From an uncultured Jannaschia sp. (GTDB taxonomy: Bacteria; Pseudomonadota; Alphaproteobacteria; Rhodobacterales; Rhodobacteraceae): 64,000 nt of DNA. The position numbers were made by a program, and so were the translations under genes. Shown here piece by piece: positions 24,740 through 34,661 of this stretch. The stretch covers positions 124,001 to 188,000 of the forward strand of contig NZ_CANLTQ010000002.1 in assembly GCF_947494025.1 (NCBI RefSeq), in the 5' to 3' direction. The notes under the pieces are model-generated. The model worked only from the letters and a program-made list of their open reading frames with translations, searched no databases and had not been told where the DNA came from. Each line of letters opens with the position of its first letter. Position 1 is the stretch's first letter.

Positions 24740-25012
24740 ATGGCACAGGCATCGAGACCCATGCAGGACGACGACGATCCCAAGGGGTTGATCGCGGAAG
24801 CCTACCGGATCGACGGGATCGCCCCCGGCGAATGTCGGTCGATCTTCCTCGACTGGGCGTTGTCCTTCGACGGCGACCCGGCGGAGGCGATCCCCCGCCT
24901 GCTCGCCGCCAGGCCGCCGCATCCGATGACCGAAGTCCTGCGCGAGGCGCTCGACGGACCGCGGCGGTCGGGCCGACGCGGCGGGCGGGCAGGACGGCGA
25001 CCGCCCACCTGA
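24740..25012 (+). CDS. Small acidic protein downstream of glnE, unknown function
   Basis: MAQASRPMQDDDDPKGLIAEAYRIDGIAPGECRSIFLDWALSFDGDPAEAIPRLLAARPPHPMTEVLREALDG... Confidence 0.6.
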   Translation: MAQASRPMQDDDDPKGLIAEAYRIDGIAPGECRSIFLDWALSFDGDPAEAIPRLLAARPPHPMTEVLREALDGPRRSGRRGGRAGRRPPT

Positions 25013-25013
25013 G

Positions 25014-26015
25014 CTAGGCGTGCGTGCCCCGCTCCCGGTAGGGGGTGGAGCCGTAATGCGCCCGGTAGCATTTCGAGAAATGCGACGGCGAGGTGAAGCC
25101 GCAGGCCAGCGCCACGTTGATGATCGACATGTCGGTCTGCATCAGCAGGTTGCGCGCCTTGGCGAGCCGCAGCTCCATGTAGTAGCGCTTCGGGCTGCGA
25201 TCGAGGTAGCGCCGGAACAGCCGCTCGAGCTGCCGCGTGGACATGCCCACCTCCGCGGCGAGCGTCGCGGGGCTCACCGGATCCTCGATCGCCTGCTCCA
25301 TCTCGCGGATGACCTTCGACAGGCGCGGGTGGCGCACGCCGATCCGCGCGGGAATCGACAGCCGCTGCGTGTCCTGGTCGGTGCGGATCGCCGAATAGAT
25401 CAGCTGGTCGGCCACGAGCGCGGCGAGATCCTCGCCGTAATCACGGGCGATCAGATGCAGCATCAGATCGATCGAGGCGGTGCCGCCGGCCGTGGTGATG
25501 CGCTTGCCGTCGACCGTGAAGATGGCCTTGGTCAGCTCGATCTCGGGAAAATCCTCGCCGAAGCCGTCGTGGTTCTCCCAATGGATCGTCGCGCGCCTGC
25601 CGTCGAGCAGCCCGCTCGCCGCGAGGCTCCACGCGGCGGTGCAAAGGCCGCCGACGGTGATTCCCTTGCGCGCCTCGCGCCGAAGCCAGTTGCGCAGGCG
25701 GGGGGTCGTCGCCTGAGCGATCCCGGTGCCGCCGACCACGAGCACGGTGTCGTCGCGTCCGACCTCGCCCAGATCGCCATCGAGGCGGATCGTGGTGCCC
25801 GCCGAACAGCTGGCCGACCCGCCCCCTTCGCCGACCAGCGACCAGGAATAGAGCTTCACCTCCGACATCCGGTTCGCGAGCCGGAGCGCGTCGAGCGCGC
25901 TGGCGAAGCACATCAGCGTGAACCGGTCCAGCAGGACGAAAGTGAAGTGCCGCGGTTTTCCCGGCGGAGCGACACGGATGGCGCGGGGCGTTTCGGGCAG
26001 GGCCTTGTCGGTCAT
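25014..26015 (-). CDS. GlxA family transcriptional regulator (DJ-1/PfpI-like plus AraC HTH)
   Basis: N-terminal amidotransferase-like HFTFVLLDRFTLMCFASALDALRLANR...VGGLCTAAWSLAASGLLDGRRATIHWEN; C-terminal AraC HTH MSIINVALACGFTSPSHFSKCYRAHYGSTPYRER. Confidence 0.9.
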   Translation of the reverse strand: MTDKALPETPRAIRVAPPGKPRHFTFVLLDRFTLMCFASALDALRLANRMSEVKLYSWSLVGEGGGSASCSAGTTIRLDGDLGEVGRDDTVLVVGGTGIAQATTPRLRNWLRREARKGITVGGLCTAAWSLAASGLLDGRRATIHWENHDGFGEDFPEIELTKAIFTVDGKRITTAGGTASIDLMLHLIARDYGEDLAALVADQLIYSAIRTDQDTQRLSIPARIGVRHPRLSKVIREMEQAIEDPVSPATLAAEVGMSTRQLERLFRRYLDRSPKRYYMELRLAKARNLLMQTDMSIINVALACGFTSPSHFSKCYRAHYGSTPYRERGTHA

Positions 26016-26168
26016 CGACGCACTCCGGAACGGCGTCCGGACGCAGGTTGCGGATGCCGCGTTCCGGGAAAGCGCAATCCGCGATCCGGTTCAAGGGCGA
26101 TCGCAGCGTTTGCGACATGCGGTCGAATAGGGTAGGCGCGTCCCGGTCGAGTGGGAAGGATGACGGTC

Positions 26169-27533
26169 ATGGCCTGGACGAAGTCGGATTGGCGCGCGAA
26201 ACCGCGGGTGCAGATGCCGGATTACCCGGACGAGGCCGCGCTGAACGCGGCGGAGGCCCGGCTGTCGCGCTATCCGCTGCTCGTTTTCGGCGGCGAGGCC
26301 GTGTCGCTCAAGCACGAGCTCGCGCAGGCCGGTCGCGGCGAGGCGTTCCTGCTTCAGGGTGGCGATTGCGCGGAGAGCTTCGCGGAGTTCTCCTCCGACA
26401 CCATCCGCGACACGTTCAAGGTCATGCTGCAGATGGCCATGGTCCTCACCTTCGGGGCGAAGGTCCCGGTGGTGAAGGTCGGCCGCATGGCGGGACAGTT
26501 CGCCAAGCCGCGCAGCGCCCCGACCGAGGCGCGCGACGGCGTGGAGCTTCCCTCCTATCGCGGCGACATCGTCAACGAGCTGGCCTTCACGCCCGAGGCG
26601 CGAATGCCCGATCCGGCGAAGATGCTGGAGGCCTACACGCAGGCGGCGGCGACGCTGAACCTGCTGCGCGCCTTCTCGAAGGGCGGCTTCGCGGATGTGC
26701 ACAAGGTCCACCAGTGGACGCTGGGCTTCACGGAAGGCCAGCGCGTGCAGCAATACAAGGACATGGCGTCCAAGCTGCAGGACACGCTCGACTTCATGAC
26801 GGCGGCCGGGCTCACCGCCGACAGCAACGCCGAGCTGCACACGGTTGATTTCTACACCTCCCACGAGGCGCTGCTTCTGGAATACGAGGAAGCGCTCTGC
26901 CGGCAGGATTCGCTGACCGGCAAGTGGCTCGCGGGGTCGGGGCACATGCTCTGGATCGGCGACCGCACGCGGCAGCCGGACGGCGCGCATGTCGAGTTCT
27001 GCCGTGGCGTGATGAACCCGATCGGGCTCAAATGCGGGCCGAGCACGACCGAGGAAGACCTGAAACGCCTGATCGAGACACTGAACCCCGAGAACGAGAT
27101 GGGCCGGCTGACGCTGATCGCGCGGTTCGGCGCGGGCAAGGTCGGCGATCATCTTCCGCGCCTCGTCCGTACGGTGCAACGCATGGGCGCCAACGTCGTG
27201 TGGACCTGCGACGCGATGCACGGCAACACGATCAAGTCGTCCTCGGGCTACAAGACCCGCCCCTTCGAGAGCGTGCTGCGCGAGGTGCAGGAGTTCTTCG
27301 CGATCCACCGGGCCGAAGGCACCGTGCCGGGCGGCGTGCATTTCGAGATGACCGGGCAGGACGTGACCGAATGCACGGGTGGCGTCCGGGCGGTGACGGA
27401 CGAGGACCTTTCGGACCGCTATCATACCGCCTGCGATCCGCGGCTCAACGCGTCGCAATCGCTCGAGCTGGCTTTCCTCGTGGCCGAGGAACTGTCGGGC
27501 CTTCGCAGCGAACGGCAGCGCGCGGCGTCCTGA
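26169..27533 (+). CDS. Class II 3-deoxy-7-phosphoheptulonate synthase
   Basis: [89 protein letters not shown]...; class II DAHP synthase signature QGGDCAESF. Confidence 0.95.
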   Translation: MAWTKSDWRAKPRVQMPDYPDEAALNAAEARLSRYPLLVFGGEAVSLKHELAQAGRGEAFLLQGGDCAESFAEFSSDTIRDTFKVMLQMAMVLTFGAKVPVVKVGRMAGQFAKPRSAPTEARDGVELPSYRGDIVNELAFTPEARMPDPAKMLEAYTQAAATLNLLRAFSKGGFADVHKVHQWTLGFTEGQRVQQYKDMASKLQDTLDFMTAAGLTADSNAELHTVDFYTSHEALLLEYEEALCRQDSLTGKWLAGSGHMLWIGDRTRQPDGAHVEFCRGVMNPIGLKCGPSTTEEDLKRLIETLNPENEMGRLTLIARFGAGKVGDHLPRLVRTVQRMGANVVWTCDAMHGNTIKSSSGYKTRPFESVLREVQEFFAIHRAEGTVPGGVHFEMTGQDVTECTGGVRAVTDEDLSDRYHTACDPRLNASQSLELAFLVAEELSGLRSERQRAAS

Positions 27534-27556
27534 TCGCGACACCTTCGTGCCCTTTT

Positions 27557-27585
27557 GCGGGTTCACCCCGGATCGGCGAACCCGC
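27557..27585. terminator. Hairpin between convergent DAHP synthase and PAS-protein genes
   Basis: GCGGGTTC (27557-27564) perfectly complementary to GAACCCGC (27578-27585). Confidence 0.45.
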
Positions 27586-27647
27586 TCGTCCCCGATCCAG
27601 CTTCCAGGCCTCGCGCGCCCGACGCCTTCCGGGCTCGGGCGCGGCGA

Positions 27648-28328
27648 TCACTTGACGACGCGGAGCCAGGGCACGGAGGAGGGACGCATGGCCGGGGCGC
27701 CGGTTTCCTCTGGCCGCATCTCCTCCGGCAAGTCGGACGCGGGGGCCGCGCGGCACGCCGGCATGGCCCGCATCGAGGCCGTCTGAAGCGGGACCATCGT
27801 CGCGTTGGTGATGCCGAACCGGCGGGGCGGATCGCTGACCACGCGGTCGGTGACGAGGACGCTGAGCGCCTTGGTCGGCGCGCCCGCGCTATCAAGCAGC
27901 GGCAGGAACAACATCCGGCCCGTCAGCAGGGCTCCGGTCGGGCTCTGCGACAGCAGGTCCATCTCCAGCGAGGCCGGCGTCTCGAAGACCTGGTTGACGA
28001 GCTCCACCGCGCGGTCGCGGTCGCGCAGCTCGAAAAAGGCGCGGACCGGGAGGCCGCGGACGTCCATGCCCATCAGGTCGTTCATCACGTGCCCGCCGAG
28101 CCGGGCGCGGATCGCGCCGTTATGGACCCGGTCGAGGATCATCGCGTGGCCGATGATGTGGCTCATCGCGCGCGGATCGAGCGCGGTGCGACGCGGCAGG
28201 TCCGCACCCTCGCGCAGGGTATTCCAGTAGCGCATCGCCTCGTTGAGGATCGGCGAGGTGCGCATGGTCCGAAGCCCGCTGGGACCGCGCCCCGTCATTT
28301 CATCCATCGTCCCGTCGAACTTCGTCAT
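27648..28328 (-). CDS. PAS-domain-like protein
   Basis: MTKFDGTMDEMTGRGPSGLRTMRTSPILNEAMRYWNTLREGADLPRRTALDPRAMSHIIGHAMILDRVHNGAIRARLGGHVMNDLMGMDVRGLPVRAFFEL...; PAS-like fold typical of alphaproteobacterial PAS_5-type proteins. Confidence 0.65.
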   Translation of the reverse strand: MTKFDGTMDEMTGRGPSGLRTMRTSPILNEAMRYWNTLREGADLPRRTALDPRAMSHIIGHAMILDRVHNGAIRARLGGHVMNDLMGMDVRGLPVRAFFELRDRDRAVELVNQVFETPASLEMDLLSQSPTGALLTGRMLFLPLLDSAGAPTKALSVLVTDRVVSDPPRRFGITNATMVPLQTASMRAMPACRAAPASDLPEEMRPEETGAPAMRPSSVPWLRVVK

Positions 28329-28509
28329 GATACGCCATCCATCGTCTTTGGGCCGCAGCCTCGGCCAACCCGAAACCCGTTGCGGTCAAACGCCCGACAC
28401 CCACCACCGGTCCTACGCAATATATCGAAAATTGTCTCGGACTTCGTTACCAGGAGGTTAACGCACGACGCGGCTTGCCCGGGCGGGACCGGACGGCTAG
28501 GCGGGAGCC

Positions 28510-29367
28510 ATGATGTCGATGACGGGATACGCCGCGCTCGACCGGGCGGGGCGCCGGTGGGAGATGCGCTCCGTCAACGCGCGCGGCCTCGACCTTCGCC
28601 TGCGCCTGCCCGAGCTTCCGGGGCTGGAGCCCGCGGCCCGCGCCGCCGTCGCGGCCGTGGCCGCCCGGGGCAACGTCGCGCTGTCGCTGCGTCTCGCCGA
28701 CGCGGACTCGGGCGGACCTGCAGGGTCCGATGCGGACGCACTCGACGCGACGATTGCCACGCTCGCGCAGGTTCGCGCCGCGGCCGAAGGCCGGGGATAT
28801 CCGCTCGCCCCCGACCGTGCGACCGACGTTCTCGCGATAACGGCCCGCAGGGCGCGCGATGCGGCGCCCGAGCTGACGCCCGACGTCGCGAAAGCCGATC
28901 TCGCGGCGCTTGCCGCGGCCTTTGCGGCCGACCGCGCGCGGGAAGGCGCGGGCCTGCAGGAGCTCGTGGCCGGGCTGGTGGATGAAATCGAGGTGCGCGT
29001 CGCGGACGCGGAGGGTCTCGCCGGGGCGCGTCGCGACCATATCGAAGCCGGCTTCCGGTCCGCGCTCGCCCGATTGCGCGACGTCGGTCTCGACCAGGCG
29101 CGCGTGGCGCAAGAAGTCGCCGCGCTCGCCGTCAAGGCGGACGTGACCGAGGAGCTGGACCGTCTGCACCTCCATGTCGCCGCCGCACGCGACCTCCTCG
29201 CCGCCGACGGGCCGGTCGGGCGGCGGCTCGATTTCCTGACGCAGGAATTCAACCGTGAGGCCAACACGCTCTGCGCCAAGTCGGGCATGCCCGCGATGAC
29301 CACGATCGGGCTGGAACTGAAGACCCTGATCGACCGCCTGCGCGAGCAGGTCCAGAACGTGGAGTGA
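28510..29367 (+). CDS. yicC: YicC family endoribonuclease-like protein
   Basis: [40 protein letters not shown]...[50 protein letters not shown]. Confidence 0.92.
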   Translation: MMSMTGYAALDRAGRRWEMRSVNARGLDLRLRLPELPGLEPAARAAVAAVAARGNVALSLRLADADSGGPAGSDADALDATIATLAQVRAAAEGRGYPLAPDRATDVLAITARRARDAAPELTPDVAKADLAALAAAFAADRAREGAGLQELVAGLVDEIEVRVADAEGLAGARRDHIEAGFRSALARLRDVGLDQARVAQEVAALAVKADVTEELDRLHLHVAAARDLLAADGPVGRRLDFLTQEFNREANTLCAKSGMPAMTTIGLELKTLIDRLREQVQNVE

Positions 29368-29368
29368 C

Positions 29369-30076
29369 ATGACGACCGCCCCCGAACCCATCGCCGATCC
29401 CATCACGAAGGCCGTCGAGGCGACGCCGGAGCCCCTGCGCCGCGGCCTCGCCATCATCCTTTCCAGCCCGTCGGGCGCGGGCAAGTCCACCATGGCGCGA
29501 CGCCTCATGGCCTGGGATCCGACGCTCGGCTTCTCGGTGTCGGCCACGACCCGCGACCCGCGGCCGGGCGAGGTGGACGGGCGGGAATACCATTTCATCG
29601 ACCGGGTGCGCTTCGGCCAGCTGGTCCTCGACGGCGAGATGCTGGAGCATGCGGAGGTGTTCGACCACCATTACGGCTCCCCCCGCGCGCCGGTCGAGAG
29701 CGCGCTCGCCAAGGGCCGGGACGTGATCTTCGACATCGACTGGCAGGGCGGGCAGCAGGTCCGCAACTCCGCCATCGGCAAGGACGTGATCTCGATCTTC
29801 ATCCTGCCGCCCTCCATCGCGGAGCTCGAGCGGCGCCTGCGCGAGCGCGGCCAGGACGCGCCGGAGACGATCGCCCACCGGATGGCCAAGTCCGAGGCCG
29901 AGATCAGCCATTGGGCGGAATACGACTACGTTCTCGTGAACGACGACGCGGAAACCTGCGAGGCGCGGCTCCGGACGATCCTGATCGCCGAACGGTTGCG
30001 CCGCGACCGCCAGCCTTGGCTGTCGGCGTTCACGCGCGGGTTGAACGAGGAATTCCGGGCGAGGGAGCGGAGATGA
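29369..30076 (+). CDS. gmk: Guanylate kinase
   Basis: [59 protein letters not shown]...[12 protein letters not shown]. Confidence 0.95.
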   Translation: MTTAPEPIADPITKAVEATPEPLRRGLAIILSSPSGAGKSTMARRLMAWDPTLGFSVSATTRDPRPGEVDGREYHFIDRVRFGQLVLDGEMLEHAEVFDHHYGSPRAPVESALAKGRDVIFDIDWQGGQQVRNSAIGKDVISIFILPPSIAELERRLRERGQDAPETIAHRMAKSEAEISHWAEYDYVLVNDDAETCEARLRTILIAERLRRDRQPWLSAFTRGLNEEFRARERR

Positions 30077-30591
30077 TCTACGAACTGGACGGTGTGGCGC
30101 CCGAGATCGACGGGACGGCCTGGGTGGCGCCCGATGCGCAGGTGATGGGCCGGGTGACGCTCGCCGCCGATGTGGGCGTCTGGTTCGGCGCGGTGCTGCG
30201 CGGCGACAACGAGCGGATCGCGGTCGGCGCACGCTCCAACGTGCAGGACCACTGCGTCTTTCACACCGACATGGGCTTCCCGCTGTCGATCGGCGAGGAT
30301 TGCACGATCGGTCACAGGGCCCTCCTGCACGGCTGCACGATCGGCGACGGCTCGCTCGTCGGCATGGGGGCCACGATCCTGAACGGCGCCAGGATCGGCC
30401 GGGGCTGCCTCATCGGCGCGGGGGCGCTCGTGACCGAAGGCAAGGAAATCCCCGACGGGACGCTCGTCCTCGGTGCGCCGGGAAAGGTCGTGCGCGAACT
30501 CGACGCCGCGGCGCGGGCGGCGCTCCTCGATTCGGCCGCGCGCTACGTCGGGAACGCCGCGAGGTTCCGCGCTGGTCTGCGCGAGCTCTGA
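30073..30591 (+). CDS. Gamma-carbonic anhydrase family protein (hexapeptide repeat)
   Basis: [100 protein letters not shown]. Confidence 0.9.
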   Translation: MIYELDGVAPEIDGTAWVAPDAQVMGRVTLAADVGVWFGAVLRGDNERIAVGARSNVQDHCVFHTDMGFPLSIGEDCTIGHRALLHGCTIGDGSLVGMGATILNGARIGRGCLIGAGALVTEGKEIPDGTLVLGAPGKVVRELDAAARAALLDSAARYVGNAARFRAGLREL

Positions 30592-30595
30592 CCGG

Positions 30596-31222
30596 TCAGA
30601 TGATCACGCTCAGATGCGTCTCGTCGGCGCGCACGGAAACCGGACGTCGCTGCCGCCGCGATTCGCGTCCGAGGATGCCGAACTGCACCTCCGAGCCCTT
30701 GAGGTCCGCCGGCAGCTCACCGTTGCCGAGGCTTTCCCAGAGTGGCGCGTCGATCCTGAGCCGCTTGGCCGTAACATGCACCACCCAGGACGCCTTGTTG
30801 CGCGACACCTCCACGGTCGCGCCCCATGGCGTGGCCACCTCCACGCAGTTCAGCGCGAGGCAGGCCAGCCGCATCTCGGAGCGAGGACGGTCCTCCTCGT
30901 CCTGCCACAGCACCTTGGTGCGCGTCTCCGCGTACATCGCGTCGAGCGCCTCGCGCATCTCCCGCGCCGGGACGATCCCGTCGCCGGCGCCGGATCCGAA
31001 GGCGAGCCGGAAGAACCGGATGCGGGCCTTGGCGGATTCGACCGATGCCCGGATCAGCGCCATCTCGTCGCCGCCGACGCCCGTCATCTCGAGCAGTTCC
31101 AGCCCGTTGCCGATGGCCCCGATCGGACTCACCAGATCGTGGCAAAGGCGCGAGCCGAGCAGCGCGATGAGGTCCGGCTCGTCGGCGTCGTTCGCGGTGC
31201 TATGCTTCGACATGTTCCTCAT
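30596..31222 (-). CDS. chpT: Histidine phosphotransferase ChpT
   Basis: DLIALLGSRLCHDLVSPIGAIGNGLELLEMTGVGGDEMALIRASVESAKARIRFFRLAFGSGAG; ChpT-type HDLVSPIGAI...GLELL signature. Confidence 0.88.
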   Translation of the reverse strand: MRNMSKHSTANDADEPDLIALLGSRLCHDLVSPIGAIGNGLELLEMTGVGGDEMALIRASVESAKARIRFFRLAFGSGAGDGIVPAREMREALDAMYAETRTKVLWQDEEDRPRSEMRLACLALNCVEVATPWGATVEVSRNKASWVVHVTAKRLRIDAPLWESLGNGELPADLKGSEVQFGILGRESRRQRRPVSVRADETHLSVII

Positions 31223-31236
31223 TTCGAGCCCTCTGC

Positions 31237-31416
31237 ATGACTGATGCGACGTCCTTCCTCGAGCCCGGCATGTTCGTCCGCCATCCCGACGCCGCCGATT
31301 GGGGGCTGGGGCAAGTGCAATCGGTGATCGGCCAGCGGGTGACTGTCAACTTCGAGCATGCGGGCAAACAGGTGATCGAGGGACGGCGCGTCGCGCTGGT
31401 TCCGGATTTCGGTTAA
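31237..31416 (+). CDS. DUF3553-type small protein (59 aa)
   Basis: MTDATSFLEPGMFVRHPDAADWGLGQVQSVIGQRVTVNFEHAGKQVIEGRRVALVPDFG; just below the ORF-track length cutoff. The G.FV.HP...WG.GQVQS...VTVNFEHAGK motif resembles DUF3553. Confidence 0.8.
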   Translation: MTDATSFLEPGMFVRHPDAADWGLGQVQSVIGQRVTVNFEHAGKQVIEGRRVALVPDFG

Positions 31417-31549
31417 TTGTTCGTTTCTTTCTCGTCGCATGCCGCAAGTTAACGAAGCGTTACGGCGCGTCGTGCACCGGCGCGCGCCGGCGCGATTCCG
31501 CGCGATGGCATGGCTTGCGCGATGCGGGCGCGGGGCCTAGGCAACGATC

Positions 31550-32251
31550 ATGCTGCCAGAGCTCGTCCCGACCCTGACGCGCGACCCGTCCGAGGTCGCC
31601 GCCGCGCACGCGCTGCGCCGGGCCTGCTTCGTCGACGAACTCGGCGCGGAGGCGGAGGCCGACGCCTTCGACGACGCCGCCGACCATCTCGTGCTGCGCG
31701 ACCGGGCGCAGCCGCAGCTCGGGGTGGTGGCCACGCTGCGGATCGCGGAGGGGACGGACTACACCGCGCGGGAGTTCGACCTTTCGCGGCTCCGCGCCTC
31801 GGGTCGGTCCGTGGCGGAGGCGGGACGCGCCTGCGTCCACCGGGACTACCGCAACGGGATTGCCGGCCTCGTCCTTTTCACTGCGCTTCTGCGCCGGATG
31901 CGGGCCCGGGGCGTCGGCTATCTCGTCGGCACGGCCTCCTTCGGCGGGGCCGATCCCGGCGCGCACATGCCGGCCCTGTGCCGCCTGCGCATGGAGGCGT
32001 CCGCGCCCCGCGCCATCGCGCCCGTGGCTCGCGGTCCCGGCGCCGTCGCGATCCGGGGCGAGGCGCCGCGCAGCGCGATGCGGCACGTGCCGTCGCTCAT
32101 CAAGACCTACCTGCGCGCCGGGGCCGTCGTGGGCGACGGGGCCTATGTCGACCGGGCTTTCAACACCGTGGACGTGTGCATGGTGCTCGAACCGGCCCGG
32201 GCGCGGCTGCCGGACGCGCTGCTTCGCGACATCGCGGCGATCGCCCGTTGA
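31550..32251 (+). CDS. olsB: L-ornithine N-alpha-acyltransferase
   Basis: VAAAHALRRACFVDELGAEAEADAFDDAADHLVLRD...EAGRACVHRDYRNG...YLVGTASFGGADPGAHMPALCRLR...LIKTYLRAGAVVGDGAYVDRAFNTVDVCMVLE; followed by olsA. Confidence 0.88.
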   Translation: MLPELVPTLTRDPSEVAAAHALRRACFVDELGAEAEADAFDDAADHLVLRDRAQPQLGVVATLRIAEGTDYTAREFDLSRLRASGRSVAEAGRACVHRDYRNGIAGLVLFTALLRRMRARGVGYLVGTASFGGADPGAHMPALCRLRMEASAPRAIAPVARGPGAVAIRGEAPRSAMRHVPSLIKTYLRAGAVVGDGAYVDRAFNTVDVCMVLEPARARLPDALLRDIAAIAR

Positions 32252-33105
32252 CCTGGGACGGGGCGCCGCCGCCGCCGCAGCCGCGCCCGCTCGGCCCGCG
32301 CGACGCAGTGCGGATCGTCCGGCGGGGCGTGCCGCTGGCCCTGCTGCTCCTCGGAGGGCTTCTTCTCACGCTGCTGCTGCGCCTCGCGGAGCGGCCGCTC
32401 TTCGGTCTGCGTCGGCCGGTCACGCCCTTTGTCACCCGTGGCGTCTGTCGCACGGCCTTTGCGATCCTCGGCATGGGGCGGGAGGTGCGGGGCCCGGTGA
32501 TGGAAGGGGTGGGCGCGGCGGTCGCGAACCACGTCTCATGGCTCGACATCTTCGCGCTGAACGCCTCGAAACGGATCTACTTCGTGTCCAAGTCCGAGGT
32601 GTCCGGCTGGCCGTTCATAGGCTGGCTCGCCCGCGCGACCGGCACGGTGTTCATCCGCCGCGACCCGCGCGAGGCGCGCGCGCAGCGGACGATGTTCGAG
32701 GCACGCCTCAGGGCCGGGCACCGGCTGATGTTCTTTCCCGAAGGGACGAGCACCGACGGCCGCCGTGTCCTGCGGTTCAAGCCGACCCTCTTCGCCGCGT
32801 TCTTCTCCCCCGGCCTGCCCGCGATGCAGGTGCAGCCGGTCACGCTTGCCTACCATTCGCCGGAGGGCGAGCCCGAAACGTTCTACGGCTGGTGGGGCGA
32901 TCAGGATTTCGGGCCGCACCTCCTGCGGGTGCTGGCCTGTCCGCGTCACGGCCGGGTCGAGGTCGTCTACCACGCGCCGCTTGCCGTGGCCGACCATCCC
33001 GACCGCAAGGCGCTCGCCCGCGCGGCGGAGGCGGCGGTGCGCGCCGGACTCGGCGCGGCGGGGCGGTCGGCGTCAGGCGCGGAAGAAGGCCGTCAGCTCG
33101 GCTAG
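32248..33105 (+). CDS. olsA: Lyso-ornithine lipid O-acyltransferase (1-acyl-G3P acyltransferase family), TTG start
   Basis: VANHVSWLDIFALNASKRIYFVSKSEVSGWPFIGWLARATGTVFIRRDPREAR...LMFFPEGTSTDGRRVLRFKPTLF; PlsC HxxxxD (NHVSWLD) and FPEGT motifs. Confidence 0.88.
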   Translation: MTWDGAPPPPQPRPLGPRDAVRIVRRGVPLALLLLGGLLLTLLLRLAERPLFGLRRPVTPFVTRGVCRTAFAILGMGREVRGPVMEGVGAAVANHVSWLDIFALNASKRIYFVSKSEVSGWPFIGWLARATGTVFIRRDPREARAQRTMFEARLRAGHRLMFFPEGTSTDGRRVLRFKPTLFAAFFSPGLPAMQVQPVTLAYHSPEGEPETFYGWWGDQDFGPHLLRVLACPRHGRVEVVYHAPLAVADHPDRKALARAAEAAVRAGLGAAGRSASGAEEGRQLG

Positions 33106-33684
33106 GTGCGCCGCCGGGTCGTCGGCCGTCCAGATCTCCTCGCCGAGCGCGATGAAGTCCGTCACGCCCGCCAGCGCCTCGACCACGTCGGGGCTCAGCG
33201 CGCCCTCGGCCACGACCGGCAGCTCGATCGTCTCCGACCACCAGGCGAAGAGCTCGGGCTCCGCCCGCTCGCCGGTGCCAAGCGCGGTCGCACCGACCGG
33301 CCCGAAGGACACGTAGTCCGCGCCGGCCTCGCCCGCGTTCATCCCCTCGTGCCGCGACGTGCCACAGAAGGCCCCGATGATCGGGTCCGGTCCCCAATCG
33401 GCCCGCAGCTTCCGGATCGGGCGCGGGTCGGACAGATGCACCCCGTCGAGGCCCAGCCGTTCCGCCAGCGCGACATGGTCCTTGATCACGAGCGGCACGT
33501 CGAAGCGATGCGCCACCTCGCGGCAGAGATCGGCACCGCGGGTCACGCGATCCTCGTCGCGGGAGGCGAGGTCGAGGCGCAGGCAGGCGATCTCCGCCCG
33601 ATCCAGTACGCGGGCGAGGCGGTCCCCGAAAGCCGCGTCGATCTCCGGCGGGGTCACGAGATAGATCTGCGGCATGTCGGTCAT
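33073..33684 (-). CDS. Thiamine phosphate synthase/TenI-like protein
   Basis: MTDMPQIYLVTPPEIDAAFGDRLARVLDRAEIACLRLDLASRDEDRVTRGADLCREVAHRFDVPLVIKDHVALAERLGLDGVHLSD...ADYVSFGPVGATALG. Confidence 0.8.
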   Translation of the reverse strand: MTDMPQIYLVTPPEIDAAFGDRLARVLDRAEIACLRLDLASRDEDRVTRGADLCREVAHRFDVPLVIKDHVALAERLGLDGVHLSDPRPIRKLRADWGPDPIIGAFCGTSRHEGMNAGEAGADYVSFGPVGATALGTGERAEPELFAWWSETIELPVVAEGALSPDVVEALAGVTDFIALGEEIWTADDPAAHLAELTAFFRA

Positions 33685-33827
33685 CGAGCGTCCTTTCGTC
33701 CGCCCGAGTAGCGAGAGGCGGGGGAGGCCGCAAGCCGGGCGAATGTTGCGCTGCCCCATCGCCGGCTGTAGGCCCCGCGGATGCGGGCGGGGACCAGTGC
33801 GGACCCGGACCCCATCGACGCAAGGTT

Positions 33828-34625
33828 ATGCAGGTGAACGGGACATTGGCGACGCCCCTCGAAGACCCCCGCGCGGCGAACGCCGAGGCGCCTCCCACGC
33901 CCCCGGCCTTCGTGCTCGTGCGTCCGCAGATGGGCGAGAATATCGGCGCCTCCGCCCGCGCCATGCTCAATTTCGGCCTCGGGCACATGCGCGTCGTCGC
34001 CCCTCGCGACGGCTGGCCCAACGAGCGGGCCGTGGCGCTGGCCTCCGGCGCGGGGCGGGTGCTCGACCGCGCGCGGCTGTCGGACACGACGGCCGAGGCG
34101 GTGGCCGATTGCACCATGGTTTTCGCGACCACCGCCCGCGACCGCGACCTGACCAAGCCGGTCTTCTCGCCCGAGGCCGCGATGGCCGAGGCGCGAACGC
34201 GCGGCGCGCGGGGGGAGCGCGTGGCGATCCTCTTCGGTCCCGAGCGGACCGGGCTCGAGAACGACGACGTGGCCCGCGCCGACGCCATCGTCAGCGTGCC
34301 GACGAACCCGGCCTTCGCCTCGCTCAACCTCGCGCAATGCGTGCTGCTGATGGGCTACGAATGGCGCCGGGCGACAAACGCGCCGGCGCCGGTGGAGGTC
34401 GCGATGGCGGGGACGGAGTGGGCCAGCCATGCCGAACGCGACGCGCTCGTGGCGCATTACGAGGAGCGGCTGGACGCGGCGGGGTTCTTCTTTCCCGAGG
34501 GCAAGGCCGCGGCGATGAAGGTGAACCTTCGGAACCTCTGGTCGCGGATGCCGCTCACCCGTGCGGACGTGCAAATCTTCCACGGCATGATGCGGCAGAT
34601 GGTGCGATGGAAAGAGCGCGGCTGA
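33828..34625 (+). CDS. trmJ: tRNA/rRNA (SPOUT) methyltransferase TrmJ-like
   Basis: PAFVLVRPQMGENIGASARAMLNFGLGHMRVVAPRDGWPNERAVALASGA...VAILFGPERTGLENDDVARADAIVSVPTNPAFASLNLAQCVLLMGYE. Confidence 0.9.
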   Translation: MQVNGTLATPLEDPRAANAEAPPTPPAFVLVRPQMGENIGASARAMLNFGLGHMRVVAPRDGWPNERAVALASGAGRVLDRARLSDTTAEAVADCTMVFATTARDRDLTKPVFSPEAAMAEARTRGARGERVAILFGPERTGLENDDVARADAIVSVPTNPAFASLNLAQCVLLMGYEWRRATNAPAPVEVAMAGTEWASHAERDALVAHYEERLDAAGFFFPEGKAAAMKVNLRNLWSRMPLTRADVQIFHGMMRQMVRWKERG

Positions 34626-34661
34626 GCGCATAGCTGACGCCGCGCAAGGACGGAGACGGAC

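Noticed and set aside
22178-24922. 914-aa reverse ORF opposite glnE
   Set aside because: Antisense shadow; glnE is unambiguous on the forward strand.
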